Shown here: in pieces, positions 58,556 through 64,000 of the stretch
How the letters are laid out: every line of letters starts with the position of its first letter
Position numbering within the stretch: position 1 is the stretch's first letter
Source of the DNA: Hydrangea macrophylla
Lineage: Eukaryota > Streptophyta > Magnoliopsida > Cornales > Hydrangeaceae
Direction: 5' to 3'
Length of the DNA stretch: 64,000 nucleotides
Assembly (NCBI GenBank): GCA_033977485.1
Contig: CM066998.1
Span: 24,367,501 to 24,431,500 of the forward strand
Notes under the pieces: generated by a model
What the model was told of the DNA's origin: nothing
The model's input: the letters and a program-made list of their open reading frames with translations, nothing else
Database searches by the model: none
Position numbers and translations under genes: made by a program

Positions 58556-59972
58556 TAAAGGGAAATAAAGAGAGAAATGAAACAGGCAAAGTGAAATTAA
58601 CAACAATGGAGGAAGATAGGAAGCTGATCTCACAGTTCTGAATACTTTCCCAAATCTTTACTTGTTTCTAGCTATATATAACAACAAAATATCTATATAT
58701 TACCAACAGATCTATGTATCTACCAAACCAGTAACTCAAAAATGATCATAAGGGGAAAATGAACAAAGAAAAAAAGAAGAAAAAAGAAAGAGAAATGAAT
58801 CGTTGTTAAGTGAGAAATCAAACCTAGAACTGCAAAAGAGAATCTTTGTTTAGAAAGAAATCAAACCTAGAACTGCAAAAGAGAATGATTGTGTTCCTTG
58901 TACTTAAATCACCTCAAAGTTCTATTGGAGACACTAAAAATCTAAACAAACAGTAACAAAGATATCAATCTAAATCCTTTGTACTACTTTCCTATAAAAT
59001 CACAAGGAGAATGAAAACATAATCCATTTTTCTTTTTTAATTCTAAGCAAAGAAAGTACATGAAAGAATAGATGGTAAAAAAAAAAAAACAAGAGCATTT
59101 TAGGGAAGGGAAGAAAAATTCATCTAAATCTTCTTCACTAAGAAAAGAGAATGAAAACTAAAACAAAAACTTGTTTTTTCTATTAACACTATAAAAAGTA
59201 GAAAACAAAGGTATTCAAAGAATAAAATGAACAAAAGCTTGAGCAGATGGAGAAGAAGTATCAATCTAAAACTTCTGTACGATTTGCTTAGAAAAAAGAA
59301 CAATGAAATTGTACTTGCAATTTTACATTCTTCTTAACAAAGAAAGGCCTTCAAACTTCAAAGTATGAATGTGAAAAAAAGAAAAAAAAGAAAAATACCC
59401 GATGGAGAAGAAAAATCTTAATTTTTCGTAATATTTGCTTAGAAAGCTTCGAAAAAGAATGGAATCATAATAAAAACTAATTTTCTTCTAAGCAAAGAAA
59501 TGCCTTCAAAGACTGAAAATGAACCAAAAAAAAAAAAGAGCAGATGGAGTATCTTCAACTATTTGCTAATTAGAAAATCCCAAAAGATTAATGAAAATCT
59601 AATCAAATTTTTTTTTTTCCTTTCTTCAAACCAATCAAAGGAGACCTTCAAAGAATCAAAATAAGCAAAACTATGAGAAGATAGACTAGAAAAAACCCAA
59701 AAAAAAACAAAAAAAAAAATGGAGGAATGAATCAATAGTCAATACCTATTGTTGGCATACTCATAGAGACGACCCCGAGTCGAGAAGACGATAAGAGCAA
59801 CCTCAGCATCACAGAGAACAGAGAGCTCATAGGCTTTTTTAAGCAACCCATTCCGCCTCTTACAGAAGGTAACCTGTCGATTCGTCGTGTTTTCGATCCG
59901 CTTGATCTCGATCTTCCCTCTACCCAATTTCCTCTGTGGAGAGATTTCCCCCGATTGGTTCGGAAATTCCAT
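39992..59972 (-). CDS. AG: AGAMOUS-clade (C-class) MADS-box transcription factor, 7 coding exons
   Basis: Floral homeotic DNA-binding protein that specifies stamens and carpels and ends meristem activity; it acts in the nucleus as dimers and tetramers binding CArG boxes. Coding exons on the minus strand: 59746-59972, 53622-53703, 50912-50973, 50717-50816, 50547-50588, 40280-40321, 39992-40192. All junctions are AG/GT and phases agree, giving 251 codons plus TAA. Exon sizes 82, 62, 100, 42 and 42 are those known for AGAMOUS. Residues 1-16 are the N-terminal extension typical of the clade, 17-76 the MADS domain ([20 protein letters not shown]), 77-105 the I region, about 106-185 the K domain (exons 4-7), 186-251 the C domain with a Q-rich tract and the AG motifs ending [16 protein letters not shown] and NYLQINGLQ favour the euAG over the PLENA/SHP sublineage. 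No stop or frame break is visible. Confidence 0.95.
40280..40321 (-). CDS. AG: AG exon 7 (42 bp), end of the K domain
   Basis: Residues 172-185, [14 protein letters not shown], with a CTGCAG acceptor and a GTCTCT donor. It is separated from exon 6 by the 10.2-kb intron 6 and from exon 8 by only 87 bp. Confidence 0.95.
40419..40730. mobile_element. hAT-like MITE in AG intron 6
   Basis: Inverted ends GGCTTTGTTTGGTAACGTTA and GGCAATGTTACCAAATGG, AT-rich inside. Related by its ends to 50210-50505. Confidence 0.6.
40894..41313. mobile_element. MITE with GAGTCC-TTGGATTG ends in AG intron 6
   Basis: Left end GAGTCCATTTGGATTGAAAG; right end, reverse complemented, CACTCCGCTTGGATTGAGAG. The interior is rich in AGAGAAGAGAAG on one side and CTTCTCTTCTC on the other, so the arms could fold into a hairpin. 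Confidence 0.65.
41750..42868 (+). pseudogene. L1-type LINE fragment: ORF2 C-terminus with RNase H-like domain
   Basis: At about 41830-41960 the frame gives [20 protein letters not shown] and VGNDTTN, stop, [10 protein letters not shown], the segment before the zinc finger of plant LINE ORF2. 42293-42523 reads [11 protein letters not shown] and [20 protein letters not shown], an RNase H-like C-terminal domain (acidic ESDS and the H-x-R-x-x-N-x-x-A-D signature). Then comes a 3' UTR ending in an A-rich tail at about 42855-42868. Antisense to the MADS-box gene. Stops make it dead. Confidence 0.75.
42869..43425 (+). mobile_element. Second LINE 3' fragment with poly(A)
   Basis: Short frames such as [17 protein letters not shown] suggest the end of an RNase H-like region. 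A 3' UTR follows, closed by an A20 run at about 43406-43425. It is directly downstream of the previous LINE tail and directly upstream of the copia LTR. Confidence 0.55.
43430..44394 (+). repeat. 5' LTR of the intron-6 copia element
   Basis: Shares long blocks with 49203-49683 (GTCCAGACGGTC-TACGGT, TTGGAAAGTCTA-TAACTT, CATCTTCTTGGTT). The left edge is unclear because the first 100 bp have diverged. About 413 bp of its length is the MITE 43773-44185. Confidence 0.7.
43773..44185. mobile_element. MITE inserted in the copia 5' LTR
   Basis: Inverted ends CTAGGAAGCAC and GGTACTTCCTAG. The 8-bp flanks TAGAGTTG (43765-43772) and TAGAGTTT (44186-44193) suit a hAT-type duplication with one change. 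The 3' LTR lacks it, so it arrived after the copia insertion. Confidence 0.75.
44410..46095 (+). pseudogene. Copia gag and integrase remnant
   Basis: The integrase core is readable at about 45540-45960: [60 protein letters not shown]. These match the copia integrase pattern through the NG(V/I)AERMN-like box. The gag part (44430-45100) is more decayed. Stops are frequent. Confidence 0.8.
46110..46690. repeat. LTR-like segment replacing part of the copia pol
   Basis: Starts TGTTGCCCAAGCAGACCGCT in the middle of the copia coding region. It contains a GGACGTAGGCATAATTGACC block like the R/U5 of copia LTRs in this window, and RT-like sequence resumes at about 46690. Probably a solo LTR, but no target duplication was found. 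The flanking copia sequence lacks the integrase C-terminus and most of RT. Confidence 0.45.
46691..47448 (+). pseudogene. Copia RT end and RNase H, first part
   Basis: Degenerate RT thumb around 46770 (LGANLIVFI), then RNase [24 protein letters not shown] (catalytic Asp context) and [20 protein letters not shown]. The frame is cut by the solo LTR and resumes as [12 protein letters not shown] at 48947. Confidence 0.8.
47449..48946 (-). repeat. Solo LTR inside the copia RNase H
   Basis: 1498 bp from TGTTGG to CCAACA with a perfect ATATC duplication (47444-47448 and 48947-48951). Its removal restores the copia frame TKHI-NIRVHF. By its TATA box (47795-47802, minus strand) it is in the same orientation as the MADS-box gene. 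It is the same family as 61620-63066. It has four perfect TTCGATCGATCGAA palindromes at 47844-47944, about 40 bp upstream of the TATA box. Confidence 0.93.
47844..47944. promoter_or_regulatory. TTCGATCGATCGAA palindrome array upstream of an LTR TATA box
   Basis: Perfect 14-bp palindromes at 47844-47857, 47860-47873, 47879-47892 and 47931-47944, plus related partial copies at about 47829-47838 and 47903-47914. In LTR orientation they lie directly upstream of TATAAATA (47795-47802). A U3 enhancer role is inferred from position. Confidence 0.7.
48947..49202 (+). pseudogene. Copia RNase H end and untranslated tail
   Basis: [12 protein letters not shown], then [20 protein letters not shown] and [11 protein letters not shown], the usual copia polyprotein end. 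A purine-rich AAAGTGGAGA tract precedes the 3' LTR. Confidence 0.8.
49203..49683 (+). repeat. 3' LTR of the intron-6 copia element
   Basis: Starts TGTTGTGGAATGGC after the purine tract and ends near ...TTCTTACAACCA. It aligns in blocks to 43430-44394 without the MITE. Confidence 0.75.
49723..49984. mobile_element. MITE with AGGCTTA-TTTGGC ends in AG intron 6
   Basis: Inverted ends AGGCTTAATTTGGCCCCCAT and ATGGGTGCCAAACTAAGCCT, 262 bp, AT-rich interior. hAT-like by its ends; no clear duplication. Confidence 0.7.
50210..50505. mobile_element. MITE next to AG exon 6
   Basis: Ends GGCCCCATGTGGTATCGTTT and AACGTTACTAAACGGGC are imperfect inverted repeats related to those of 40419-40730. It lies about 40 bp from the exon 6 donor. 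Confidence 0.6.
50547..50588 (-). CDS. AG: AG exon 6 (42 bp), K domain
   Basis: Residues 158-171, [14 protein letters not shown], the most conserved segment of AG-clade K domains. Acceptor TACCAG, donor GTAACT. Confidence 0.96.
50717..50816 (-). CDS. AG: AG exon 5 (100 bp), K domain
   Basis: Residues 125-157 (the Arg124 codon is split with exon 4). Reads [20 protein letters not shown] then [13 protein letters not shown]. Amphipathic helix for dimer and tetramer formation. Acceptor GCTAG, donor GTTCTC. Confidence 0.96.
50912..50973 (-). CDS. AG: AG exon 4 (62 bp), start of the K domain
   Basis: Residues 104-123, [20 protein letters not shown]. The first residue is Gln where most AG proteins have an aromatic residue. 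Acceptor CTCAG, donor GTAATT. Confidence 0.95.
51554..51822. mobile_element. MITE with GTTTGATAAC ends in AG intron 3
   Basis: GGCTATGTTTGATAACTCAA and TTTTATCAAACGCACCATT are inverted; ATTAAGTG / CACTTAAT blocks repeat inside. Looks like a hAT-type MITE. Confidence 0.65.
52402..52505. mobile_element. 104-bp TIR element with 8-bp duplication in AG intron 3
   Basis: GGGTGGGGCTAAATACACCA and GGTGTATTTAGTCCCACCC are near-perfect inverted repeats, flanked by AATTTTAA on both sides (52394-52401 and 52506-52513). Size and duplication fit a hAT MITE. Confidence 0.85.
52937..53568. mobile_element. MITE with TTTGGGAG ends in AG intron 3
   Basis: ACACAATGTTTGGGAGTTTT and, reverse complemented at the right, ACACTATATTTGGGAGTTTA. 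A further internal TTTGGGAG / CTCCCAAAC pair at about 53001 and 53410-53465 suggests one copy nested in another. Confidence 0.6.
53622..53703 (-). CDS. AG: AG exon 3 (82 bp), I region
   Basis: Completes Ser76 and encodes residues 77-103, [20 protein letters not shown] then VAEINAQ. Acceptor TGCAG, donor GTACAA. This segment sets dimer specificity in the family. Confidence 0.96.
55993..56263. mobile_element. Stowaway MITE in AG intron 2
   Basis: Terminal inverted repeats CTCCCTCCGTCCCACATTAA and TTAATATGAGACGGAGGGAG, flanked by TA on both sides (55991-55992 and 56264-56265). This is the hallmark of Tc1/mariner-type Stowaway elements. Confidence 0.92.
56966..57012 (-). promoter_or_regulatory. 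Paired CCAATCA boxes in AG intron 2
   Basis: TGATTGGCT at 56966-56974 and again at 57006-57014; on the gene strand both read AGCCAATCA, exactly 40 bp apart. Repeated CCAATCA boxes are a known conserved element of AGAMOUS second introns. The function here is inferred by homology of position and motif. Confidence 0.75.
57045..57243 (-). promoter_or_regulatory. LEAFY-type CCANTG sites in AG intron 2
   Basis: CCATTGT on the minus strand (plus CAATGG at 57045-57050), 33 bp from the nearest CCAATCA box, and CCATTGG at 57237-57243. LEAFY activates AGAMOUS through CCANTG[GT] sites in this intron in Arabidopsis. The motif is short and could occur by chance; the clustering near the CCAATCA boxes is what supports it. 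Confidence 0.5.
58441..58552. repeat. GA microsatellite cluster in AG intron 2
   Basis: Three (GA)n runs at about 58441-58461, 58484-58494 and 58525-58552, separated by two copies of a GGGTTTTTAACCTTA-AGATGA spacer. The run-spacer unit looks tandemly duplicated. CT on the gene strand. Confidence 0.8.
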
Positions 59973-59979
59973 TTGGAAT
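59746..59979 (-). CDS. AG: AG exon 2: start codon, N-extension and MADS domain
   Basis: Acceptor TTCAG, 7 nt of leader, ATG at 59972-59970, 75 codons plus AG of a split Ser. Begins [16 protein letters not shown], then the MADS box with [20 protein letters not shown]. No other ATG precedes it in the exon. The C-class N-terminal extension makes this start the natural one; the alternative frame from 59992 is a shadow. Confidence 0.97.
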
Positions 59980-60187
59980 CTGAATCAAACACCAGGATTA
60001 ATTAAATCTTTAACACTAGCTAGCAATAGTCCCTTTTGATTTCCAAAAATTTTAAACAAACCCAAGTTTCAATCTTTATTTTCCTACGACATCCTAATCA
60101 AACAAGATCAAGTGAGAGAATAAGAAAGATTTGAGGTTGTCTATCAATAGATATGCGTACGTATTTTTGGTTTTGGGGTTCACTAAC
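59980..60187 (-). other. AG intron 1 in the 5' leader
   Basis: 208 bp, GTTAGTG donor to TTCAG acceptor on the minus strand, interrupting the 5' untranslated leader as in other AG genes. Predicted from splice sites only. Confidence 0.7.
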
Positions 60188-60315
60188 CTGGAGAAGAAGA
60201 ACAAAGTGAAGAAGATAATCGAGGACAGAAACTAGTGTTTCTGCCTTTTTGTTTCTCTCTCTTCCTTTTTCCTTTTCACAATTTGCAAAGGAGAGAGAGA
60301 TGCAGAAAATGGAAG
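60188..60315 (-). other. AG non-coding leader exon 1 (5' end approximate)
   Basis: Ends CTTCTCCAG before the GTTAGTG donor. The upstream end is placed about 30 bp below the TATA box. The leader is rich in AGAGA and CTTCTT and contains one short upstream ATG-free stretch near its 3' end. Confidence 0.6.
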
Positions 60316-60339
60316 GGAACTGCAATAGGAGATGGGTGT

Positions 60340-60347
60340 ACTTATAG
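60340..60347 (-). promoter_or_regulatory. Probable TATA box of the AG gene
   Basis: The minus strand reads CTATAAGT within ACTCTATAAGTACACCC, about 150 bp upstream of the leader-exon donor. It is the only TATA-like box at a sensible distance. Confidence 0.55.
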
Positions 60348-60636
60348 AGTAAAACAGTGACCCTTTATCCGATAGCAAGCTGTTCAACTTAATCTCTGGT
60401 TTTTGTACTAATACATATATGCTTATTTTGTACATCTACACACACGCATATATATATATATATATTGATGGGTTTGTATTGAAGAAGAGGAAAAACATAG
60501 GGCTAATGGGGGGAAATCATAAAATTAAAAAATTACTAGCAGATTCAGACTTTGTTTACCATTCTTTCTTGCTTTTTCTTTTTTTTTTTTTCTTTTTTTT
60601 TTTAAACTTTCATGTGACTGATGGGGGAAATGGAAG

Positions 60637-60683
<47 letters not shown>

Positions 60684-60969
60684 TGAAAAGGACCTTTTGA
60701 AAGCGATCTTTATTTGGGTGAATTAAACTTAGGACTATGTTGCACTCAATCTTTAATCTTTGTAGTACAATTTAGATGAACTTATAAGGGAGAGCTCACA
60801 TTTCCTATAAATATAGGAGTAATATTTTCTTTTCTTTACCTTTTTTTTTTTTAATTTTTGATTTAGCTTTTGTGATATCTTAGATATGGTTCTGATCTCA
60901 TGGTTCCTTACATATATTTCATTCGAGGACATGATAAGTGAACAGTACTCCCACGCATTGTTTGTAAAA

Positions 60970-61038
<69 letters not shown>

Positions 61039-61619
61039 TTATTCAAACTATAACTGGATTACTAGGCTATGACAAAAGTGAAGGCGACTGCCATGTGACA
61101 TCCAACCCTCTATTTACTTGCTATTGAATTCTTAGGGTAAGAAAGTAAGAAAACACTTGGCCTCTACAATTTGTTTTTATGTGGGAAACATAAGTATGTG
61201 TATATGGTGGGAATCCAATCTCTACAAAATAAAAAACAAATAAAAATATACATATATATAATTAAAAATAAATAAATAAACAAATAAATACAATGATTTT
61301 TTGGTGACAGAGATCAATTTTTAGAGTTCTTTCATTTGTACGTTTGTTTCCCCTATTTTATTTTGAGGAGAATCATTTCCCATGTAAGCATAATTTTGAA
61401 ATCTATTACTACTATGTTACAACCAATGATGTGGTTGAGCAAACTAAACAATTTGTTATTATTTTTTTGGTATACAAGGATAAATCTCCTCAATTTGTCA
61501 TTCACGACTTCGGGATCTTCGTCAGTATTACCCGTTTCCCCCCTATTTTTTTTCAGTCTATTATTAAATGTTTATGTTTTAAAGAAAGGCCCATTCTAGC
61601 TAAGTATTTGAGGTGGTTA
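60348..61619. other. Upstream region of the AG gene with microsatellites, no gene
   Basis: Contains (TA)n at about 60448-60465 and 60638-60656, (GA)n at about 60657-60682, poly-T tracts, and a long (CT)n at about 60972-61034. An open frame at 61344-61634 shows no motif and is AT-rich, so it is not called. Confidence 0.6.
60972..61034. repeat. Long CT/GA microsatellite upstream of AG
   Basis: About 31 uninterrupted CT units (GA on the AG strand), about 0.65 kb upstream of the presumed transcription start. Very likely length-polymorphic. Confidence 0.9.
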
Positions 61620-63066
61620 GCGTTAGGATTGTGACCTCAAACCGATTACTATATGCGTGAGACATTATGACTTTTATATTCATAGATATCAGTTTACATT
61701 TTATTGTGTATGTTTCATGAGATGAATGTTTAATTAATTGTTATCCTTAAACATTATTTCATGTAATTTGTTTGTATGTATAAGATGCATATAAGGGAGA
61801 TACTAATTACTAATTCTCGATATTTAGAGTTGTCACGGTGGATGATGAGATTAGATATCTCATCTGGTTTACACAGTATCGTGATTTACTACCATAGGAT
61901 AGAGTGAAGTATCTCATTCACTAGAGTACGTGACTCTTAGTTGATACTAATTACTAATTCTCAATGTTTAGAGTTGTCACAGTAGATGATGAGATTAGAT
62001 ATCTCATCTAAGGGAGATACTAATTACTAATTCTCGATGTTAGAGTTGTCATAGTGGATGATGAGATTAGATATCTCATCTGGTTTACACAGTATCGTGA
62101 TTTACTACCATAGGATAGAGTGAAGTATCTCATTCACTAGAGTACGTGACTCTTAGTTGATATGCTAATGCTAAAGTGTATTGACGGACCATAAGGTTTC
62201 CTATTGACATTAATAACTGTCAACAGTTAATAGAAACTCATAACTTATATACGATACATGTTCTTAATCTTGAGACGATTATGAACGTAAGTCGTGTGTA
62301 TGGTTGCTTTGACTTACCAATCAGTGAGGTCTTCAAGATCAACACCTAGGTATCTTGGGTAATTCATTGCATGATGTTATGAACATACATTGTCAAGATA
62401 GAGTAAGCATTAATTCCCTTGTGAATGTCACTAAGCTGATTACTGAGAACTGCAGTCTTGTTGATAAGAAGTTATCAATATGTTTTGTAATCATGAGAGG
62501 TGAATGATACTCAAGGAATAAAAGATGTATTCACAGTTCATGTTGACAGTTCTGGTTATCCGACTATCTGAATGTGAATATGAATGCTAGAGGTAAAGAG
62601 ACATTAGTATTATTTTACAAGTCTAGTTACCGCTTCAGATTTTTTCTTATGCATCAGAGTGAAGTTGTCGTTATTTAATGGTATTAACGTTAGCTAATCG
62701 GTTAGTTAATTCTCTGATTAAAGTGTTTAATCACTGTAGAATTAATGACCAATCTAAGCCGATAAGAATGCTAGGAGGTCTCATTAATTCTTAGCTTCAT
62801 AAGAATACTTAAAAAGGTAAGAAGAAGTGAACTAATCAATTGGATGGGTTCAATCGATAGGACACCAATCGATTGAACCTAAGGTTGGTTAGAAAGCCTA
62901 TAAATAGGAGGAGTTGCGAGACAGGATATATTGTTCATCGTTTTAAGCTCCCAAGAGGTCCAAACCTATTTATAAGTACTCTAGACCTTCTTTCATCTCT
63001 CTGTTATGGTTCCCACAAACCCTAGCTGTCCGAGAAGCATTCAAGGAGACATAAGAGTGAAGACTT
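61620..63066 (+). repeat. LTR of the same family as the intron-6 solo LTR, truncated
   Basis: Plus-strand sequence follows the reverse complement of 47620-48946: GACCTCAAACC, GATGATGAGATTAGATATCT, GACTTACCAATCAGTGAGGT, TGAACATACATTGTCAAGAT and CACAAACCCTAGCT. It has a TATAAATA box at 62899-62906 with a CCAATCGATTG palindrome 24 bp upstream (62865-62875). A 145-bp block is duplicated (61800-61943 and 62018-62161). It stops at a LINE insertion at 63067; the rest of the LTR is not seen. Confidence 0.85.
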
Positions 63067-64000
63067 TTTTTTTTTTTTTGAACAGCAGATTTCATTGATA
63101 TAGTTAATAAAGCGATAATCATCGCTATTTACAATTTCAACGTCTAAAACCCCAAAACCAACAGACCCGGTTCCGTTATGAAACACACTCCATTTGAGAG
63201 TTTCATCAAAGGAACCACAAAAGCCACCCCAATAGAGAGAACAAAAATCGTAATAAAACCCCTTGCATATCCCAATACAAAAGACCAACTATTTAAAGGA
63301 TTGAAATAAAGCAATGCAAAAAACCATATCCATGCCATGCTCCTCCAAACGCATTAACCACGGCTGAGTAGAGTCCATTCTTCCCCAGATAAAAATTAGA
63401 AAATGAATATCTGGTCCTTACAGGCTTTTCACAACCTGACATATAAAAAGCTGTAGCCCTTGTGCCAAGCATTTATCTAGCCCCTTGAATTGCACGATTT
63501 TGCTCTTGATGCTCAACATCGGATTTTATATAAATGGCATATGAACATAGCTATTATCTCTATTATCTCTACCATTACCCATAGTGGAAATAATCAAGCA
63601 GTCCATATCCGCCCCCCATTAGCCTCATCCACACTAGCAGTTTGCAAGACAGCAAAACAAAAACTGTCCCGCCTCCGATCCGAGCAGAGATGGTCAAAGT
63701 GCCCCAGAATTTAGCTTTGTGTACCAGCCCTGAGCTGAATAATTTACTAGTTGTTGCTAACCGAAACTAAACGTGGATTGAAAAGAAAGTCTCTCCACTT
63801 GACCCATGCACAAACTCTCTAAGGCAAAAATTAAAAAATTAAAAAACTAGACTAGATGACCAAAATCACGCAGACCCCGAAAACCCCAAAGTCCCCAAAG
63901 TTCCCTAAGCATACAATACAAAAGACCCAAGACAAGAAAAGAGAAAAACAATTCCCACAGCAGACAATACAAAAACACATGACACGAAAAAAGAAAAACA
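63067..64000 (-). mobile_element. LINE 3' end (poly-T on plus strand), running out of the window
   Basis: Begins with a T14 run and GAACAGCAGATTTCATTGA, the complement of a LINE 3' UTR plus poly(A). The same TTTTTTGAACAG start is in the short insertion at 39032. No ORF2 motif is readable in this part, so it is the 3' untranslated end or a decayed copy. Confidence 0.6.

Larger units (their letters stand above)
53704..59745 (-). other. AG intron 2, 6.0 kb, probable regulatory intron
   Basis: The intron following the MADS-box exon carries the main expression control of AGAMOUS in Arabidopsis. Here it has paired CCAATCA boxes (56966-57012), LEAFY-type sites (57045-57050, 57237-57243), a Stowaway MITE (55993-56263), and GA or TG microsatellites at 54529-54559, 55377-55404, 57617-57639 and 58441-58552. 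It is about twice the Arabidopsis length, from what I recall of that gene. No coding sequence inside. Confidence 0.85.

Noticed and set aside
59732..59992. 86-codon open frame overlapping the MADS-box exon
   Set aside because: Shadow frame; the MADS domain is in the other frame from 59972 with correct splice sites.
61336..61634. Two overlapping open frames of 87-96 codons upstream of AG
   Set aside because: AT-rich, hydrophobic-biased, no domain pattern and no splice or start context; they also run into the LTR.
1..64000. CRISPR arrays, bacterial operons, tRNA or rRNA genes
   Set aside because: Direct repeats seen are LTRs, tandem arrays or microsatellites. No cloverleaf with A and B boxes and no rRNA core sequence were recognised, though tRNA detection by eye is not exhaustive.

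Overview
This window is AT-rich nuclear DNA of a flowering plant, probably a woody eudicot; the species cannot be named from the sequence. The signs are plant-type spliced exons, Ty1/copia and Ty3/gypsy LTR retrotransposons primed by initiator Met-tRNA or Asp-tRNA, L1-like LINE tails, many MITEs and long GA/CT microsatellites. Only one host gene is recognisable: an AGAMOUS-clade (C-class) MADS-box floral homeotic gene on the minus strand, about 39.9-60.35 kb. No tRNA, rRNA or CRISPR was seen. || 1-32.1 kb is a nested transposon block. A plus-strand Ty1/copia element (about 1.68-2.75 and 28.76-32.08 kb) was split by a poly(A)-ended LINE-like insert (2749-28758). That insert was split by a minus-strand chromovirus-type gypsy element (4029-28533, target duplication AAACT). 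The gypsy element was in turn split between its RT and RNase H domains by a minus-strand Athila-like element (8108-22114, target duplication AGTCT). All coding regions are broken by stops and frameshifts. || 32.1-39.9 kb is gene-free spacer with a MITE inside a MITE, short LINE insertions, and a small copia derivative that keeps two LTRs but only gag/protease (36337-38969). || 39.9-60.35 kb is the MADS-box gene: a non-coding leader exon, then seven coding exons that join in frame to 251 codons. Intron 2 (6.0 kb, after the MADS-box exon) carries two CCAATCA boxes 40 bp apart and LEAFY-type CCANTG sites, the arrangement known from AGAMOUS regulatory introns. Intron 6 has grown to 10.2 kb with MITEs, two LINE fragments and a copia element that itself contains a solo LTR and a MITE. 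|| 60.35-64 kb is the promoter side, with GA/CT microsatellites, then a second, inverted copy of the same LTR family as the intron-6 solo LTR. That copy is cut off by a LINE running out of the window. || The most unusual recurring signal is an array of ATCGAT-centred palindromes in unrelated LTR families, in several cases just upstream of the LTR TATA box.
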